Source: UBA1494_A sp963973975
Lineage (GTDB): Bacteria > Bacteroidota > Bacteroidia > Flavobacteriales_E > Vicingaceae
Length of the DNA stretch: 64,000 bases
Direction: 5' to 3'
Assembly (NCBI GenBank): GCA_963973975.1
Contig: CAXBCF010000010.1
Location: 1 to 64,000 of the forward strand
In this document: piece after piece, positions 50,701-59,119 of the stretch
Layout of the letters: each line of letters starts with the position of its first letter
Position numbering within the stretch: position 1 is the first letter of the stretch
The notes under the pieces: model-generated
The model's database searches: none
Told to the model about the DNA's origin: nothing
The model's input: only the letters and a program-made list of their open reading frames with translations
Program-made: the position numbers and the translations under genes

Positions 50701-52467
50701 TTAAATATCGAAAATTCGAGTTTTTTTCAGCTGAAATCTTAGAAAGAAGTAAAAAAATAATCCTAATCCCATTTCAATCAGTGCTTTTTCGAAATTTAAA
50801 AAAATTATATCGCCAATAAAAAACAGAAAGCTGTAAACCACCCCAATGGAACTTAGCCAACAATAAAACAGTGGTTTTAAATTAGATTTAAACTTTTTGT
50901 ACCTTTCAAAAGGCTTCCACCAACCATCTGGTTGAACTTTTTCATAAAACTCTAAGAGGTGCTTTTCATTCGTTGACTTCGTTAAAAAAGTTACCAATAA
51001 CCAACTAATGGTGCTAAATCCTACGGTGAATAAAAAATTGAGCGGATCAGGTAATTCTAAAAGAAAATTTGCCAAAAAATAGCCAACAAACGGTGCAACA
51101 CTCGCAGTGATTTCACTCCAAGCATTAATCCTCCACCAATACCATCTCAAAATTAAAACCAAGCCTAAACCTGCTCCACACTCAATTAAAAACCTTGCTG
51201 CTCCATCAATACTGTTCATTTGAGATGTAGCAAATAAGCTAATAAATACAATTAAAAAGGTAAAGTAACGGGCTTTTCTTACATAATCTTTTTGAACTAC
51301 TTCTTCCGATTCTCCTGCTTTCTCTTTTCGAATAAATCTTTTATAAAAATCGTTGGTAAGGTAGCTTGCACCCCAATTGAGTTGAGTGGAAATTGTACTC
51401 ATGTAAGCAGATAAAAAAGCAACGAGCAAAAGGCCTTTCAAACCAGCAGGTAAATAATCTCTCATGGCTAAAACAAAACCATCTGCAGAATTTTCTATTG
51501 GTAAATTCGGGTAAAGCACTAAAGCGCAAAGCCCAACAATAATCCATGGCCATGGACGTATGCAATAATGCGCAATTTGGAAAAAGAGAGTTGCCATAAC
51601 AGCATCTTTCTCACTTTTAGTACTCATCATTCTTTGAGCAATATAGCCTCCACCTCCAGGCTCAGCTCCTGGATACCAACTTGCCCACCATTGCACCAAA
51701 CTAAAAGATAAAAAAGCTCCAATTGTTACACTATAGGTACCAATATCATCCACTAAATTACTTTTCCCAATCTTCGGAAAAAAATCAAATCGCCACGCTG
51801 GCAATTGTTCTTTTAAACCTGCCATCCCTCCTACTTTCTCTGTATTTAACACAACGACTGCCAATACAGTACAACCAATCATCGCAATAAAAAATTGAAA
51901 GAAATCTGTGATAGCTACTCCCATCAAACCCGAAAGGGATGAATATAAAACAACTACTAACATCGCTCCTAAAACGTAGTAGAACAATTCATTTTCAGGA
52001 ATATCAAAAAAGGATTTTAAAATAGAAGCTAAAGCAACATTTACCCAACCAATAATGATGGCATTCAGAAAAATGCCCATGTAAATTGATTTAAAAGCTC
52101 TTAAGAATGCTGCTGCTTTCCCACTATATCTCAACTCAATAAATTCTAACTCCGTTACAATGTCTGCCCTTCGCCAAAGTCGAGCGAAGAAAAAAGTGGT
52201 GAGCATTCCGCCTATTAGCATGTTCCACCAAAGCCAATTGCCAGATATACCATTTTTAGCAATTCTTTCTGTCACCCAAAGTGGTGTATCGGCAGCGAAA
52301 GTAGTTGCAACCATTGAAATTCCTGCTATGTACCAAGGCAGATTTCTACCTCCTAAAAAGTAATCTGTTAGACTCTTTCCCGCTTGATTTCGATAATAGA
52401 ATCCTATTCCAATTGCAATCAGCAAATAGACAACAATGATTAACCAATCTATAAATTCTAAATTCAT
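50701..52467 (-). CDS. Sodium:solute symporter (SSS family)
   Basis: A 588-residue transporter with about 13 to 14 membrane helices, of the SSF family. Visible features are DYFLGGRNLPWYIAGISMVATTFAADTP in the first third (the Na-binding helix) and LLLVAFLSAYMSTISTQLNWGASYLTND (the other Na-site helix). It would import a sugar, amino acid or other solute with sodium; the substrate is not evident. I use the ATG at 52467 (M-N-L-E-F); an upstream TTG would add 13 polar residues. Possibly the first gene of a cluster with the lipoprotein, secreted protein and ABC transporter. Confidence 0.9.
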   Translation of the reverse strand: MNLEFIDWLIIVVYLLIAIGIGFYYRNQAGKSLTDYFLGGRNLPWYIAGISMVATTFAADTPLWVTERIAKNGISGNWLWWNMLIGGMLTTFFFARLWRRADIVTELEFIELRYSGKAAAFLRAFKSIYMGIFLNAIIIGWVNVALASILKSFFDIPENELFYYVLGAMLVVVLYSSLSGLMGVAITDFFQFFIAMIGCTVLAVVVLNTEKVGGMAGLKEQLPAWRFDFFPKIGKSNLVDDIGTYSVTIGAFLSFSLVQWWASWYPGAEPGGGGYIAQRMMSTKSEKDAVMATLFFQIAHYCIRPWPWIIVGLCALVLYPNLPIENSADGFVLAMRDYLPAGLKGLLLVAFLSAYMSTISTQLNWGASYLTNDFYKRFIRKEKAGESEEVVQKDYVRKARYFTFLIVFISLFATSQMNSIDGAARFLIECGAGLGLVLILRWYWWRINAWSEITASVAPFVGYFLANFLLELPDPLNFLFTVGFSTISWLLVTFLTKSTNEKHLLEFYEKVQPDGWWKPFERYKKFKSNLKPLFYCWLSSIGVVYSFLFFIGDIIFLNFEKALIEMGLGLFFYFFLRFQLKKTRIFDI

Positions 52468-52580
52468 CTGTTCTAATTCGAGACCAAAAGAAATGAATTT
52501 TGACAAATTAATTCAGTTTATGGAATTTCTTTATGAACAAGGCTTCTTGAATTAAATGAGTATTCTAACAATGGATTAAT

Positions 52581-52588
52581 TAAGTTTG
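52581..52588 (+). promoter_or_regulatory. -7 promoter element directly before the THUMP methyltransferase gene
   Basis: TAAGTTTG matches TAnnTTTG and ends only 4 nt before the ATG at 52593, so the message is likely leaderless or nearly so. No -33 element is clear. Confidence 0.5.
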
Positions 52589-52592
52589 CAAC

Positions 52593-53912
52593 ATGGAAAT
52601 TGACCCTGACAATCAACAAGAAGAAGCAAGCCCTTCGATTCTTAAGAAACTAAAAATCAAGAAGGTTGGCACCCAAAAAAAGGAACCTAGTAAAACTGTT
52701 AAAAGTGAAACTTCAAGTCCTATTCAAATAAAGGATACCGAAGAGTTTACTTTGGTAGCCACTTGCATGCAAAACCTTGAAGACGAATTAGAGCAAGAAT
52801 TAATAGATTTAGGTGCAAAAGATATTGACAAGAAAAAACGTGCAGTTAGTTTTACTGCTGATTTAGAATTGCTTTACAAAGTAAATATATGGTTGAGAAC
52901 TGCAATAAAAGTTTTAAAACCCATTATTAAGTTTAAAGCTAAAGATGAGGACCAACTTTATAAAGCTGCGAGTAAAATAAAATGGGATGATCTTTTCTCT
53001 GAAGATAAAACTTTCTCTATTGATTTTGCAGTGAATTCAGAAAACTTCAATCACAGTCAGTTTGCAGCATTGAAAATGAAAGATGCCATTGTTGATTATT
53101 TCCGTTCAGTTGGAAAAAATCGTCCGAATGTTGAACGCATTCAACCCGATATTCGATTGCACTTACACATAAATGATAATAATGTTACAATTTCTCTAGA
53201 CAGTTCAGGAGATCCACTTTTTAAAAGAGGTTACCGAAAAGAAAGTCACGCAGCTCCGATTAATGAATCTTTAGCAGCCGGACTTGTATTAAAATCAGGT
53301 TGGAGAGGAGAAGAAAACTTTTTGGATCCAATGTGTGGTTCGGGGACAATTGCTATTGAAGCTGCCATGATTGCCTCAAATATTCCACCGAACTTCAACC
53401 GCATCCATTTTGCTTTTGAAACGTGGGATAATTATGATGCTGCACTTTTTTCAAAAATCTTGGGTGAAGCTAAAAACGAATACCGACCATTAAAAGTAAA
53501 AATCGTTGCCAGAGAAATTCAGTCAAATTCATTGAGAGCTGCAAGAATAAACATTAATGCAGCAAACATGCGCAAAAGTATTTTGCTGGAACAAGAAGAT
53601 TTTTTCAAAGCTGAAGCGCCCTTTTCTAAAGGGGTAATTATTATGAATCCTCCTTATGGGGAACGTTTAAATGTTAGCGGAAACCTAGTTGATTTTTACA
53701 GTAAAATTGGTTCAACGCTTAAACATGAGTACAATGATTGGTCAGCTTGGATCATTAGCTCTGATGAAGATTCATTTAAGAACATCGGATTGAAAGATTC
53801 TAAAAAGATTCCTTTAATGAATGGGAAATTAGCTTGTCAATTTAGAAAATATGAATTATTCAGCGGCACTCTGAAAGAGCTGAAAACTCAAAAAAATAGT
53901 AAACAGGATTAA
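52593..53912 (+). CDS. THUMP-domain class I rRNA methyltransferase (RlmL-like)
   Basis: Methylates a guanine in 23S rRNA, by analogy with RlmL (G2445). 439 aa. A lysine-rich extension (about 1-45) comes first, then a ferredoxin-like and THUMP region (about 50-165). The SAM-dependent methyltransferase domain has FLDPMCGSGTIAIEAA (motif I) and the amino-methylating IIMNPPYGERL (about 351). The second domain of E. coli RlmKL is missing, as is usual in this phylum. The promoter element is 4 nt before the ATG. Confidence 0.9.
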   Translation: MEIDPDNQQEEASPSILKKLKIKKVGTQKKEPSKTVKSETSSPIQIKDTEEFTLVATCMQNLEDELEQELIDLGAKDIDKKKRAVSFTADLELLYKVNIWLRTAIKVLKPIIKFKAKDEDQLYKAASKIKWDDLFSEDKTFSIDFAVNSENFNHSQFAALKMKDAIVDYFRSVGKNRPNVERIQPDIRLHLHINDNNVTISLDSSGDPLFKRGYRKESHAAPINESLAAGLVLKSGWRGEENFLDPMCGSGTIAIEAAMIASNIPPNFNRIHFAFETWDNYDAALFSKILGEAKNEYRPLKVKIVAREIQSNSLRAARININAANMRKSILLEQEDFFKAEAPFSKGVIIMNPPYGERLNVSGNLVDFYSKIGSTLKHEYNDWSAWIISSDEDSFKNIGLKDSKKIPLMNGKLACQFRKYELFSGTLKELKTQKNSKQD

Positions 53913-53925
53913 ATTAAGGGAGTTT

Positions 53926-54699
53926 TTAAATATTTATAACACCTTTATAAACTTCTTGAGCGGGACCTTGTAACCAAATATTTTTAAAATTTGTGTCACT
54001 TTCTCTTTTTAAAAGAATCAGCAAGTCCCCTCCTTTAGTACTAATTTTCACTTGATTTTGAGAGGAGTTTATTTGATGTAAATAACTAATTGCCACAGCA
54101 GTTACTCCTGTGCCACAAGAATAAGTTTCTGCCTCAACTCCTCTTTCATAAGTTCTCACCATTAAACAATCTTCCGCTACACTTACAAAATTCACATTGG
54201 TTCCTTCTTTTTTGTAAGCAGGAGAATTTCGAATTGCAGCACCTTCTTTTTCTACATCAATGGAATTGATATCAGCTACATATTTAATAAAATGTGGTGA
54301 ACCAGTATGAATAAAATAATCATCTCCAATTTTCTGAATTTGATTGACATCCCCCATCTTGGTGGCAAACTCCGCTCCTACCGACTTGCCCATATGCATT
54401 CCATCAATTGCTAGAAATATTGATTCCTTGTCAATTATTCCCAACTGTTTAGCAAATGCCTGAGCACACCTGCTGCCATTCCCACAAAAACTTTGAGAAC
54501 CATCGGCATTGTAATAATCCATTTCGAAATCACAAGCTGAGTGATTATTTATTAGAATTAAACCATCTGCACCAATTCCAAATCTTCTATGACAAGTTTT
54601 CACGATTGTATCAACTGAAAAATTGACAGTTTTTTCTCGTGCATCAATCATGATAAAGTCATTTCCTGTGCCCTGGTATTTTACAAATGATATTTCCAT
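53926..54699 (-). CDS. dapF: Diaminopimelate epimerase
   Basis: Converts LL- to meso-diaminopimelate for lysine and peptidoglycan. 257 aa, with the two catalytic cysteines C72 (FCGNGSRC) and C195 (SCGTGVTA), and the start KYQGTGNDF typical of the family. The ATG at 54699 is chosen because family members begin here; an upstream in-frame start would add 17 residues not found in relatives. A TAAATTTG element on the minus strand (54797-54804) is a possible promoter, about 97 nt upstream. Unlike dapA it is not in an operon with other lysine genes. Confidence 0.95.
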   Translation of the reverse strand: MEISFVKYQGTGNDFIMIDAREKTVNFSVDTIVKTCHRRFGIGADGLILINNHSACDFEMDYYNADGSQSFCGNGSRCAQAFAKQLGIIDKESIFLAIDGMHMGKSVGAEFATKMGDVNQIQKIGDDYFIHTGSPHFIKYVADINSIDVEKEGAAIRNSPAYKKEGTNVNFVSVAEDCLMVRTYERGVEAETYSCGTGVTAVAISYLHQINSSQNQVKISTKGGDLLILLKRESDTNFKNIWLQGPAQEVYKGVINI

Positions 54700-54796
54700 A
54701 TTTTCCTTTGATATCAATGCCTGTAGCTTAACATTAATTAACAGCGACAATTCAACATACAGTTTAAAGTGGCGTTAAAATTGCAGTTATAGAGCA

Positions 54797-54804
54797 CAAA
54801 TTTA
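54797..54804 (-). promoter_or_regulatory. Possible -7 element of dapF
   Basis: TAAATTTG on the minus strand matches TAnnTTTG, about 97 nt before the dapF ATG. It lies in the 131 bp gap shared with the divergent htrA-like gene. Confidence 0.4.
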
Positions 54805-54830
54805 AGTTCAATAATTTAAACCTTTTAATC

Positions 54831-56294
54831 ATGAAAAAATTTATTAGTGGCTTTTTAATGGCGCTTATGGGAGGTGTAGCGTCGTTAGGTATTTACAAAG
54901 CGTTTGAACCAGAACTAACTCCTCAAATTAATCAACGTCAAACAGAGCAAGCAAAACTTGTTAACATTATAAGTCCCGAACCCACATTAGGTGCAGATTA
55001 CATCACTGCCGCAGAAATGAGTGTAAATGGGGTTGTCCACGTAACAACAGCTGGAACAATTGAATACAGTAAAAGAGGCTACGATCCATTCAGAGAATTC
55101 TTTTATGGCAATGGAAATTTTGAAAGACAATACAAGCAACCTATCAATGGAGCTGGTTCAGGAGTAATTATTTCCGACGATGGATACATCGTTACCAACA
55201 ACCATGTTATTGAACATGCAGATAAAATTGAAGTGACTTTAAACAATAAAAAAACTTATCTAGCAAGTATAATTGGAAGAGACCCCTCTACAGATTTGGC
55301 AGTACTTAAAATTGAAGAAAATAACCTACCCCACTTAAACTTTGGAAATTCAGATGATCTCAGAATTGGGGAATGGGTTTTGGCAGTTGGAAATCCATTT
55401 AATTTAACTTCAACGGTAACAGCAGGAATTGTTTCTGCAAAAGGAAGAGACATTAATATTTTAAACAACGATCCTTACACGGGTTTATCTTCTATAGAAT
55501 CATTTATTCAAACTGATGCGGCAGTTAATCCCGGAAACAGCGGTGGCGCTCTAGTTAACACGAAAGGTGAATTGATAGGAATAAACGCAGCCATCAAATC
55601 AAACACAGGTTCTTTTGCCGGTTATTCATTTGCTATTCCTGCCAACATTGCAAGAAAAGTAGTGAGTGATTTAATTGAATTTGGAAACACTCAAAGAGCA
55701 TTTATTGGCGTGAATATTAGAAATATTGATAATGACATCGCTGAAGAAAATAATTTGAGTGACTTAAACGGAGTTTACGTTGTCGATTTATCTACAAATG
55801 GTTCTGCGGAAGAAGCAGGAATTAAGAAAGGAGATGTTATTAAAAGTATCAATGGATATTCGGTCAATTCGGTTTCTGCTTTACAAGCTAAAGTTGGAGA
55901 ATACAGACCGGGAGATCAAATTGATGTAAGTGTTTTAAGAGATGGGAAATACTTAACCAAAACTGTTACCCTAAAAAACATGGAAGGCAACTTAAAACTA
56001 ATCTCAGGTGATGAGTTAAATCTCAAACAACAACTCGGAGTAAAATTTACTGAACCTTCTAGTGATGAATTAAAAACGCTGAAGATTGATGGAGGAGTGA
56101 AAGTTGGTGAACTTCACAATGGGAAATTAATAAAAGCAGGTGTTAAAGAGGGATTTATCATCACAGCAGTCGATAATCAATTTGTTACAACTGAATCTCA
56201 ATTATTGGACATATTAAAAAATAAAAAAGGGGGTGTTCTGCTTCACGGAGTTTATCCAAATGGAGTTGAATCTTACTACGCGTTTGGGATTTAG
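54831..56294 (+). CDS. degQ: HtrA/DegQ-family periplasmic serine protease
   Basis: Periplasmic quality-control protease and chaperone, 487 aa. The N-terminus (MKKFISGFLMALMGGVASLG) is a signal or anchor. The catalytic triad is H125 (NNHVIEHA), D155 (DPSTDLAVLK) and S237 (NPGNSGGAL). Two PDZ domains follow (about 275-370, and a second, less conserved one at about 390-485), the first with the substrate-binding GVYVVDLSTNGSAEEAGIKKGD loop. A strong terminator stands right after it. Confidence 0.93.
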   Translation: MKKFISGFLMALMGGVASLGIYKAFEPELTPQINQRQTEQAKLVNIISPEPTLGADYITAAEMSVNGVVHVTTAGTIEYSKRGYDPFREFFYGNGNFERQYKQPINGAGSGVIISDDGYIVTNNHVIEHADKIEVTLNNKKTYLASIIGRDPSTDLAVLKIEENNLPHLNFGNSDDLRIGEWVLAVGNPFNLTSTVTAGIVSAKGRDINILNNDPYTGLSSIESFIQTDAAVNPGNSGGALVNTKGELIGINAAIKSNTGSFAGYSFAIPANIARKVVSDLIEFGNTQRAFIGVNIRNIDNDIAEENNLSDLNGVYVVDLSTNGSAEEAGIKKGDVIKSINGYSVNSVSALQAKVGEYRPGDQIDVSVLRDGKYLTKTVTLKNMEGNLKLISGDELNLKQQLGVKFTEPSSDELKTLKIDGGVKVGELHNGKLIKAGVKEGFIITAVDNQFVTTESQLLDILKNKKGGVLLHGVYPNGVESYYAFGI

Positions 56295-56318
56295 TAGATT
56301 ATAAAAAGGCAATTTATA

Positions 56319-56350
56319 AAAACCTTCAAGATAAAATTCTTGAAGGTTTT
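56319..56350 (+). terminator. Intrinsic terminator of the htrA-like gene
   Basis: AAAACCTTCAAG (56319-56330), an 8 nt loop and CTTGAAGGTTTT (56339-56350) form a perfect 12 bp stem that runs into T residues. Confidence 0.88.
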
Positions 56351-56435
56351 TTGCTTTTAAAATCATTTAAATTTCACGACTTTTGCAACCGTAAAATTAA
56401 TGTTCTCTTAATGCTAATTTAAAGTCTGTAATGAC

Positions 56436-57899
56436 ATGAATACTAATAATGTATCAGAAGAATTTGAAACCGAACTTAATAGTTGGTTGAATCAAAAAGA
56501 AGCTGCGGTTGACTTGCTTCACACCTTGGGTAAATTGCTTTACTCAAAATCAGTAGAATTGGTTTTATTCAGAAATACAATGGTGGACCTAAGTGTATCT
56601 GAATTATTGAAACTACACAAAAACACACAAAACTTCACCAACCAAGCTGTTAGTATTTTCGATACTACAGAATTAGCCATCAGTTTATTGAGCTTTGATT
56701 TAGCTCCTTCAAAAATTGACATTGGTAAATTAGCAAACGAATGGCACATTGAAAAAGACAAATACACTTCAAAAACTGATTTTATAAAAGATAAATTAAG
56801 TGATTTTATTGGCTTAGATAAAAGAGAATTAAAGCCAAAAGATGTTGTTTTATACGGATTTGGTAGAATTGGTAGAATTGCTGCAAGAGAATTAATTAAG
56901 CAAGCAGGAAAAGGACAGCAATTGCGTTTGAGAGCGATAGTAACCAGAGGCGACGATGAAGTAGCGATGGAAAAAAGGGGATCGTTATTGAGAAATGATT
57001 CTGTTCACGGGGCTTTTAACGGAACTGTTGAAGTTGACACCAAGAAAAAAAACATGTCGATAAATGGACAAATTGTTCATTTAATTAACGCTTCTCAACC
57101 CGAAGACATCGATTATACCCAATATGGAATTAGCGATGCTTTGTTGATTGACAATACAGGAGTTTTTAAAGACAAAACTGCTTTATCAAGACACTTAAAA
57201 TCAAATGGTATTAGTAAAGTAATTCTTACTGCTCCTGGAAAAGAAATTCCAAACATTGTTTATGGAGTGAATCATAAAAAAGATTTTGATTTAGAGAAAG
57301 ATGCCATCATTTCAGCTGCATCATGCACTACCAACGCAATTGTTCCACCATTGAAAATCATCAACGATATTCTTGGAGTTGAAAAAGGACACATTGAAAC
57401 GGTGCATGCTTACACTAACGATCAAAACTTGTTGGACAACATGCATAAAAACACAAGAAGAGGGCGCTCTGCTGCTATTAACATGGTAATTACTGAAACT
57501 GGTGCGGGAAAAGCGGTAACCAAAGTAATTCCTGAATTGATCGACAAATTAACTGCAAATGCTGTTCGTGTTCCTACACCAAATGGTTCTTTGGCAATTA
57601 TGAGCTTAACGGTTAAGAAAGAAACTTCAGTGGAAGATTTAAATGCCATCATGAGAAAAGCTGCTTTGGAAGGAGAGTTAGTGAATCAAATCTACTACTC
57701 TACTGACATTGAAATGGTTTCTAGCGACATTATTGGAAATACTTGCTGTGCTGTTTACGATAGCCCTGCAACCATTGTCTCTTCTGACAAAAAGAACATT
57801 GTACTTTATGTATGGTACGACAATGAATTTGGTTACACCAAACAAGTTATTCGCTTAGCAAAATACGTTGCTAAAGTAAGAAGATTGATCTATTATTAA
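56436..57899 (+). CDS. gap: Glyceraldehyde-3-phosphate dehydrogenase, long form
   Basis: Interconverts glyceraldehyde-3-phosphate and 1,3-bisphosphoglycerate. At 487 aa it is about 150 residues longer than classical GAPDH. The first 125 residues are a helical extension (FETELNSWLNQKEAAVDLLHTLG) found in the long GAPDH of Bacteroidota; then come the Rossmann start VVLYGFGRIGRIAARELI and the catalytic C297 in SAASCTTNA. The C-terminus has YVWYDNEFGYTKQV. The long form is thought to coexist with a normal-sized GAPDH and perhaps to differ in direction or cofactor; that cannot be judged here. Confidence 0.92.
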   Translation: MNTNNVSEEFETELNSWLNQKEAAVDLLHTLGKLLYSKSVELVLFRNTMVDLSVSELLKLHKNTQNFTNQAVSIFDTTELAISLLSFDLAPSKIDIGKLANEWHIEKDKYTSKTDFIKDKLSDFIGLDKRELKPKDVVLYGFGRIGRIAARELIKQAGKGQQLRLRAIVTRGDDEVAMEKRGSLLRNDSVHGAFNGTVEVDTKKKNMSINGQIVHLINASQPEDIDYTQYGISDALLIDNTGVFKDKTALSRHLKSNGISKVILTAPGKEIPNIVYGVNHKKDFDLEKDAIISAASCTTNAIVPPLKIINDILGVEKGHIETVHAYTNDQNLLDNMHKNTRRGRSAAINMVITETGAGKAVTKVIPELIDKLTANAVRVPTPNGSLAIMSLTVKKETSVEDLNAIMRKAALEGELVNQIYYSTDIEMVSSDIIGNTCCAVYDSPATIVSSDKKNIVLYVWYDNEFGYTKQVIRLAKYVAKVRRLIYY

Positions 57900-57917
57900 T
57901 TAGTGCTAAATTGATTG

Positions 57918-57948
57918 AAGCCCATTTAATACCTTATTAAATGGGCTT
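57918..57948. terminator. Bidirectional terminator between gap and the CrtC-like gene
   Basis: AAGCCCATTTAAT (57918-57930), a 5 nt loop and ATTAAATGGGCTT (57936-57948) form a perfect 13 bp stem followed by T residues on the plus strand. On the minus strand it lies just after the stop of the convergent gene (57952) and ends AAGCCCATTT..., with a weaker U run. Confidence 0.85.
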
Positions 57949-57951
57949 TTT

Positions 57952-59037
57952 TTATTCACCTTTCTGCCTAAACCGATTGGTCATTTCAACATAGGCTTTT
58001 CCTTCAACATTTTTTCCACCAATTTTTCCTTTAGCTAAGCTCATTCCCTCCCAATAATAAAACTTTGAAAATGAGCTAAATTTCAATTCCAACTCTTGAT
58101 TTGGAAAAAGTGCCTCTACCCTAGTTTCTATGTTGAGTGATGGTATTTTGATGCTCCATTTAACAGGATAAGTTGTTTTAGATTTTGGACTCTCCCAATG
58201 CTCAATTTCCTCAATAATTATTTCTTCCGACTTCAAATCCACTTGATTTCCCAATGAATCAATATAAGTTCCACCAAAAAGTTCCTCAGTAGTTTTAAGA
58301 TGGTATAAACGATAAAGCATTAAATCAGAATTAGTTTCAGTAAATTGTATAGAAAACCAATCCCAAGCCACTTTTCGATCCATTACGCCACTACAATTCC
58401 ACTGCCGATCGTACCACAAATTTCCTTGAACGGAATAGTTTTCTCCATTAATTGATAAATTTCCCGCTGTCTTTAATCGTGGGAAAGTATAATAGCCTGC
58501 TTTGGCGTAGTTGCCATAATTTTCATAGCCTACTTCATTGTGAAGTACAACTTCCTTAGTAGGATTTGTCTTTAATTCATAAGTAACCGGATTATTTGAC
58601 ATGGAGGCTTTGATCTGGTAATTTCCATTCTGCCCTTTTAGTGCGCTTTTTATTCCTTTTCGATTCCAATTAAAATTTAGTGGAAGCTCATGAAATTGCC
58701 ATTTGTTCTTTGTGAAAAATTTGTGGTCGTCGTAAAAAAGTTGATTTTCGGGGTCGCTTACCGCCATGTTAATCATCCAACCACCTTTCACATTAGTGGG
58801 ATTGAAATGAAAAACAACGTATTCAATTCCGAAAGTTTTCTTTTTAGCAGTATCTTCTAAATGACCTGTAAAGTACCACCACTCTAAAGAGTTTTTAAAG
58901 TGTGGCGCCTCATCCTTCGGGAGTTCAGCTTTTTTTTCAAAAACATCTTTGGCTCTGTAGGGAATTTGACAAGAAAACTGAAGAGTTAAAACCGTTAATA
59001 GTAAAAAGCAAAAAGTTCTCATTTCTATATTTTTCAT
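57952..59037 (-). CDS. CrtC/AttH-like lipocalin-fold lipoprotein
   Basis: A 361-residue protein of the carotenoid 1,2-hydratase/AttH group (predicted hydrolase of the lipocalin-like fold). A signal peptide ends in a lipobox-like LQFSC (about C24). Family words are LEWWYFTGHLED (about 51-62), GWMINMAVSD, and later GNLWYDRQWNCSG and WDWFSIQF. CrtC hydrates carotenoids in phototrophs, but most such lipoproteins have no assigned reaction. No other carotenoid genes are in the window. An internal methionine at codon 6 could be the true start. Confidence 0.82.
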   Translation of the reverse strand: MKNIEMRTFCFLLLTVLTLQFSCQIPYRAKDVFEKKAELPKDEAPHFKNSLEWWYFTGHLEDTAKKKTFGIEYVVFHFNPTNVKGGWMINMAVSDPENQLFYDDHKFFTKNKWQFHELPLNFNWNRKGIKSALKGQNGNYQIKASMSNNPVTYELKTNPTKEVVLHNEVGYENYGNYAKAGYYTFPRLKTAGNLSINGENYSVQGNLWYDRQWNCSGVMDRKVAWDWFSIQFTETNSDLMLYRLYHLKTTEELFGGTYIDSLGNQVDLKSEEIIIEEIEHWESPKSKTTYPVKWSIKIPSLNIETRVEALFPNQELELKFSSFSKFYYWEGMSLAKGKIGGKNVEGKAYVEMTNRFRQKGE

Positions 59038-59092
59038 AGTTTTTGAACAGATAAGAAAGCCTTAAGTTTAGCTACCAATCAAAAGATTATAG

Positions 59093-59100
59093 TACTTTTG
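59093..59100 (+). promoter_or_regulatory. -7 promoter element of the ABC-F gene
   Basis: TACTTTTG matches TAnnTTTG, 19 nt before the ATG at 59120. A TTTA at 59067-59070 is the nearest candidate for the -33 element. Confidence 0.55.
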
Positions 59101-59119
59101 CACCCCCAAAAAAACCATC

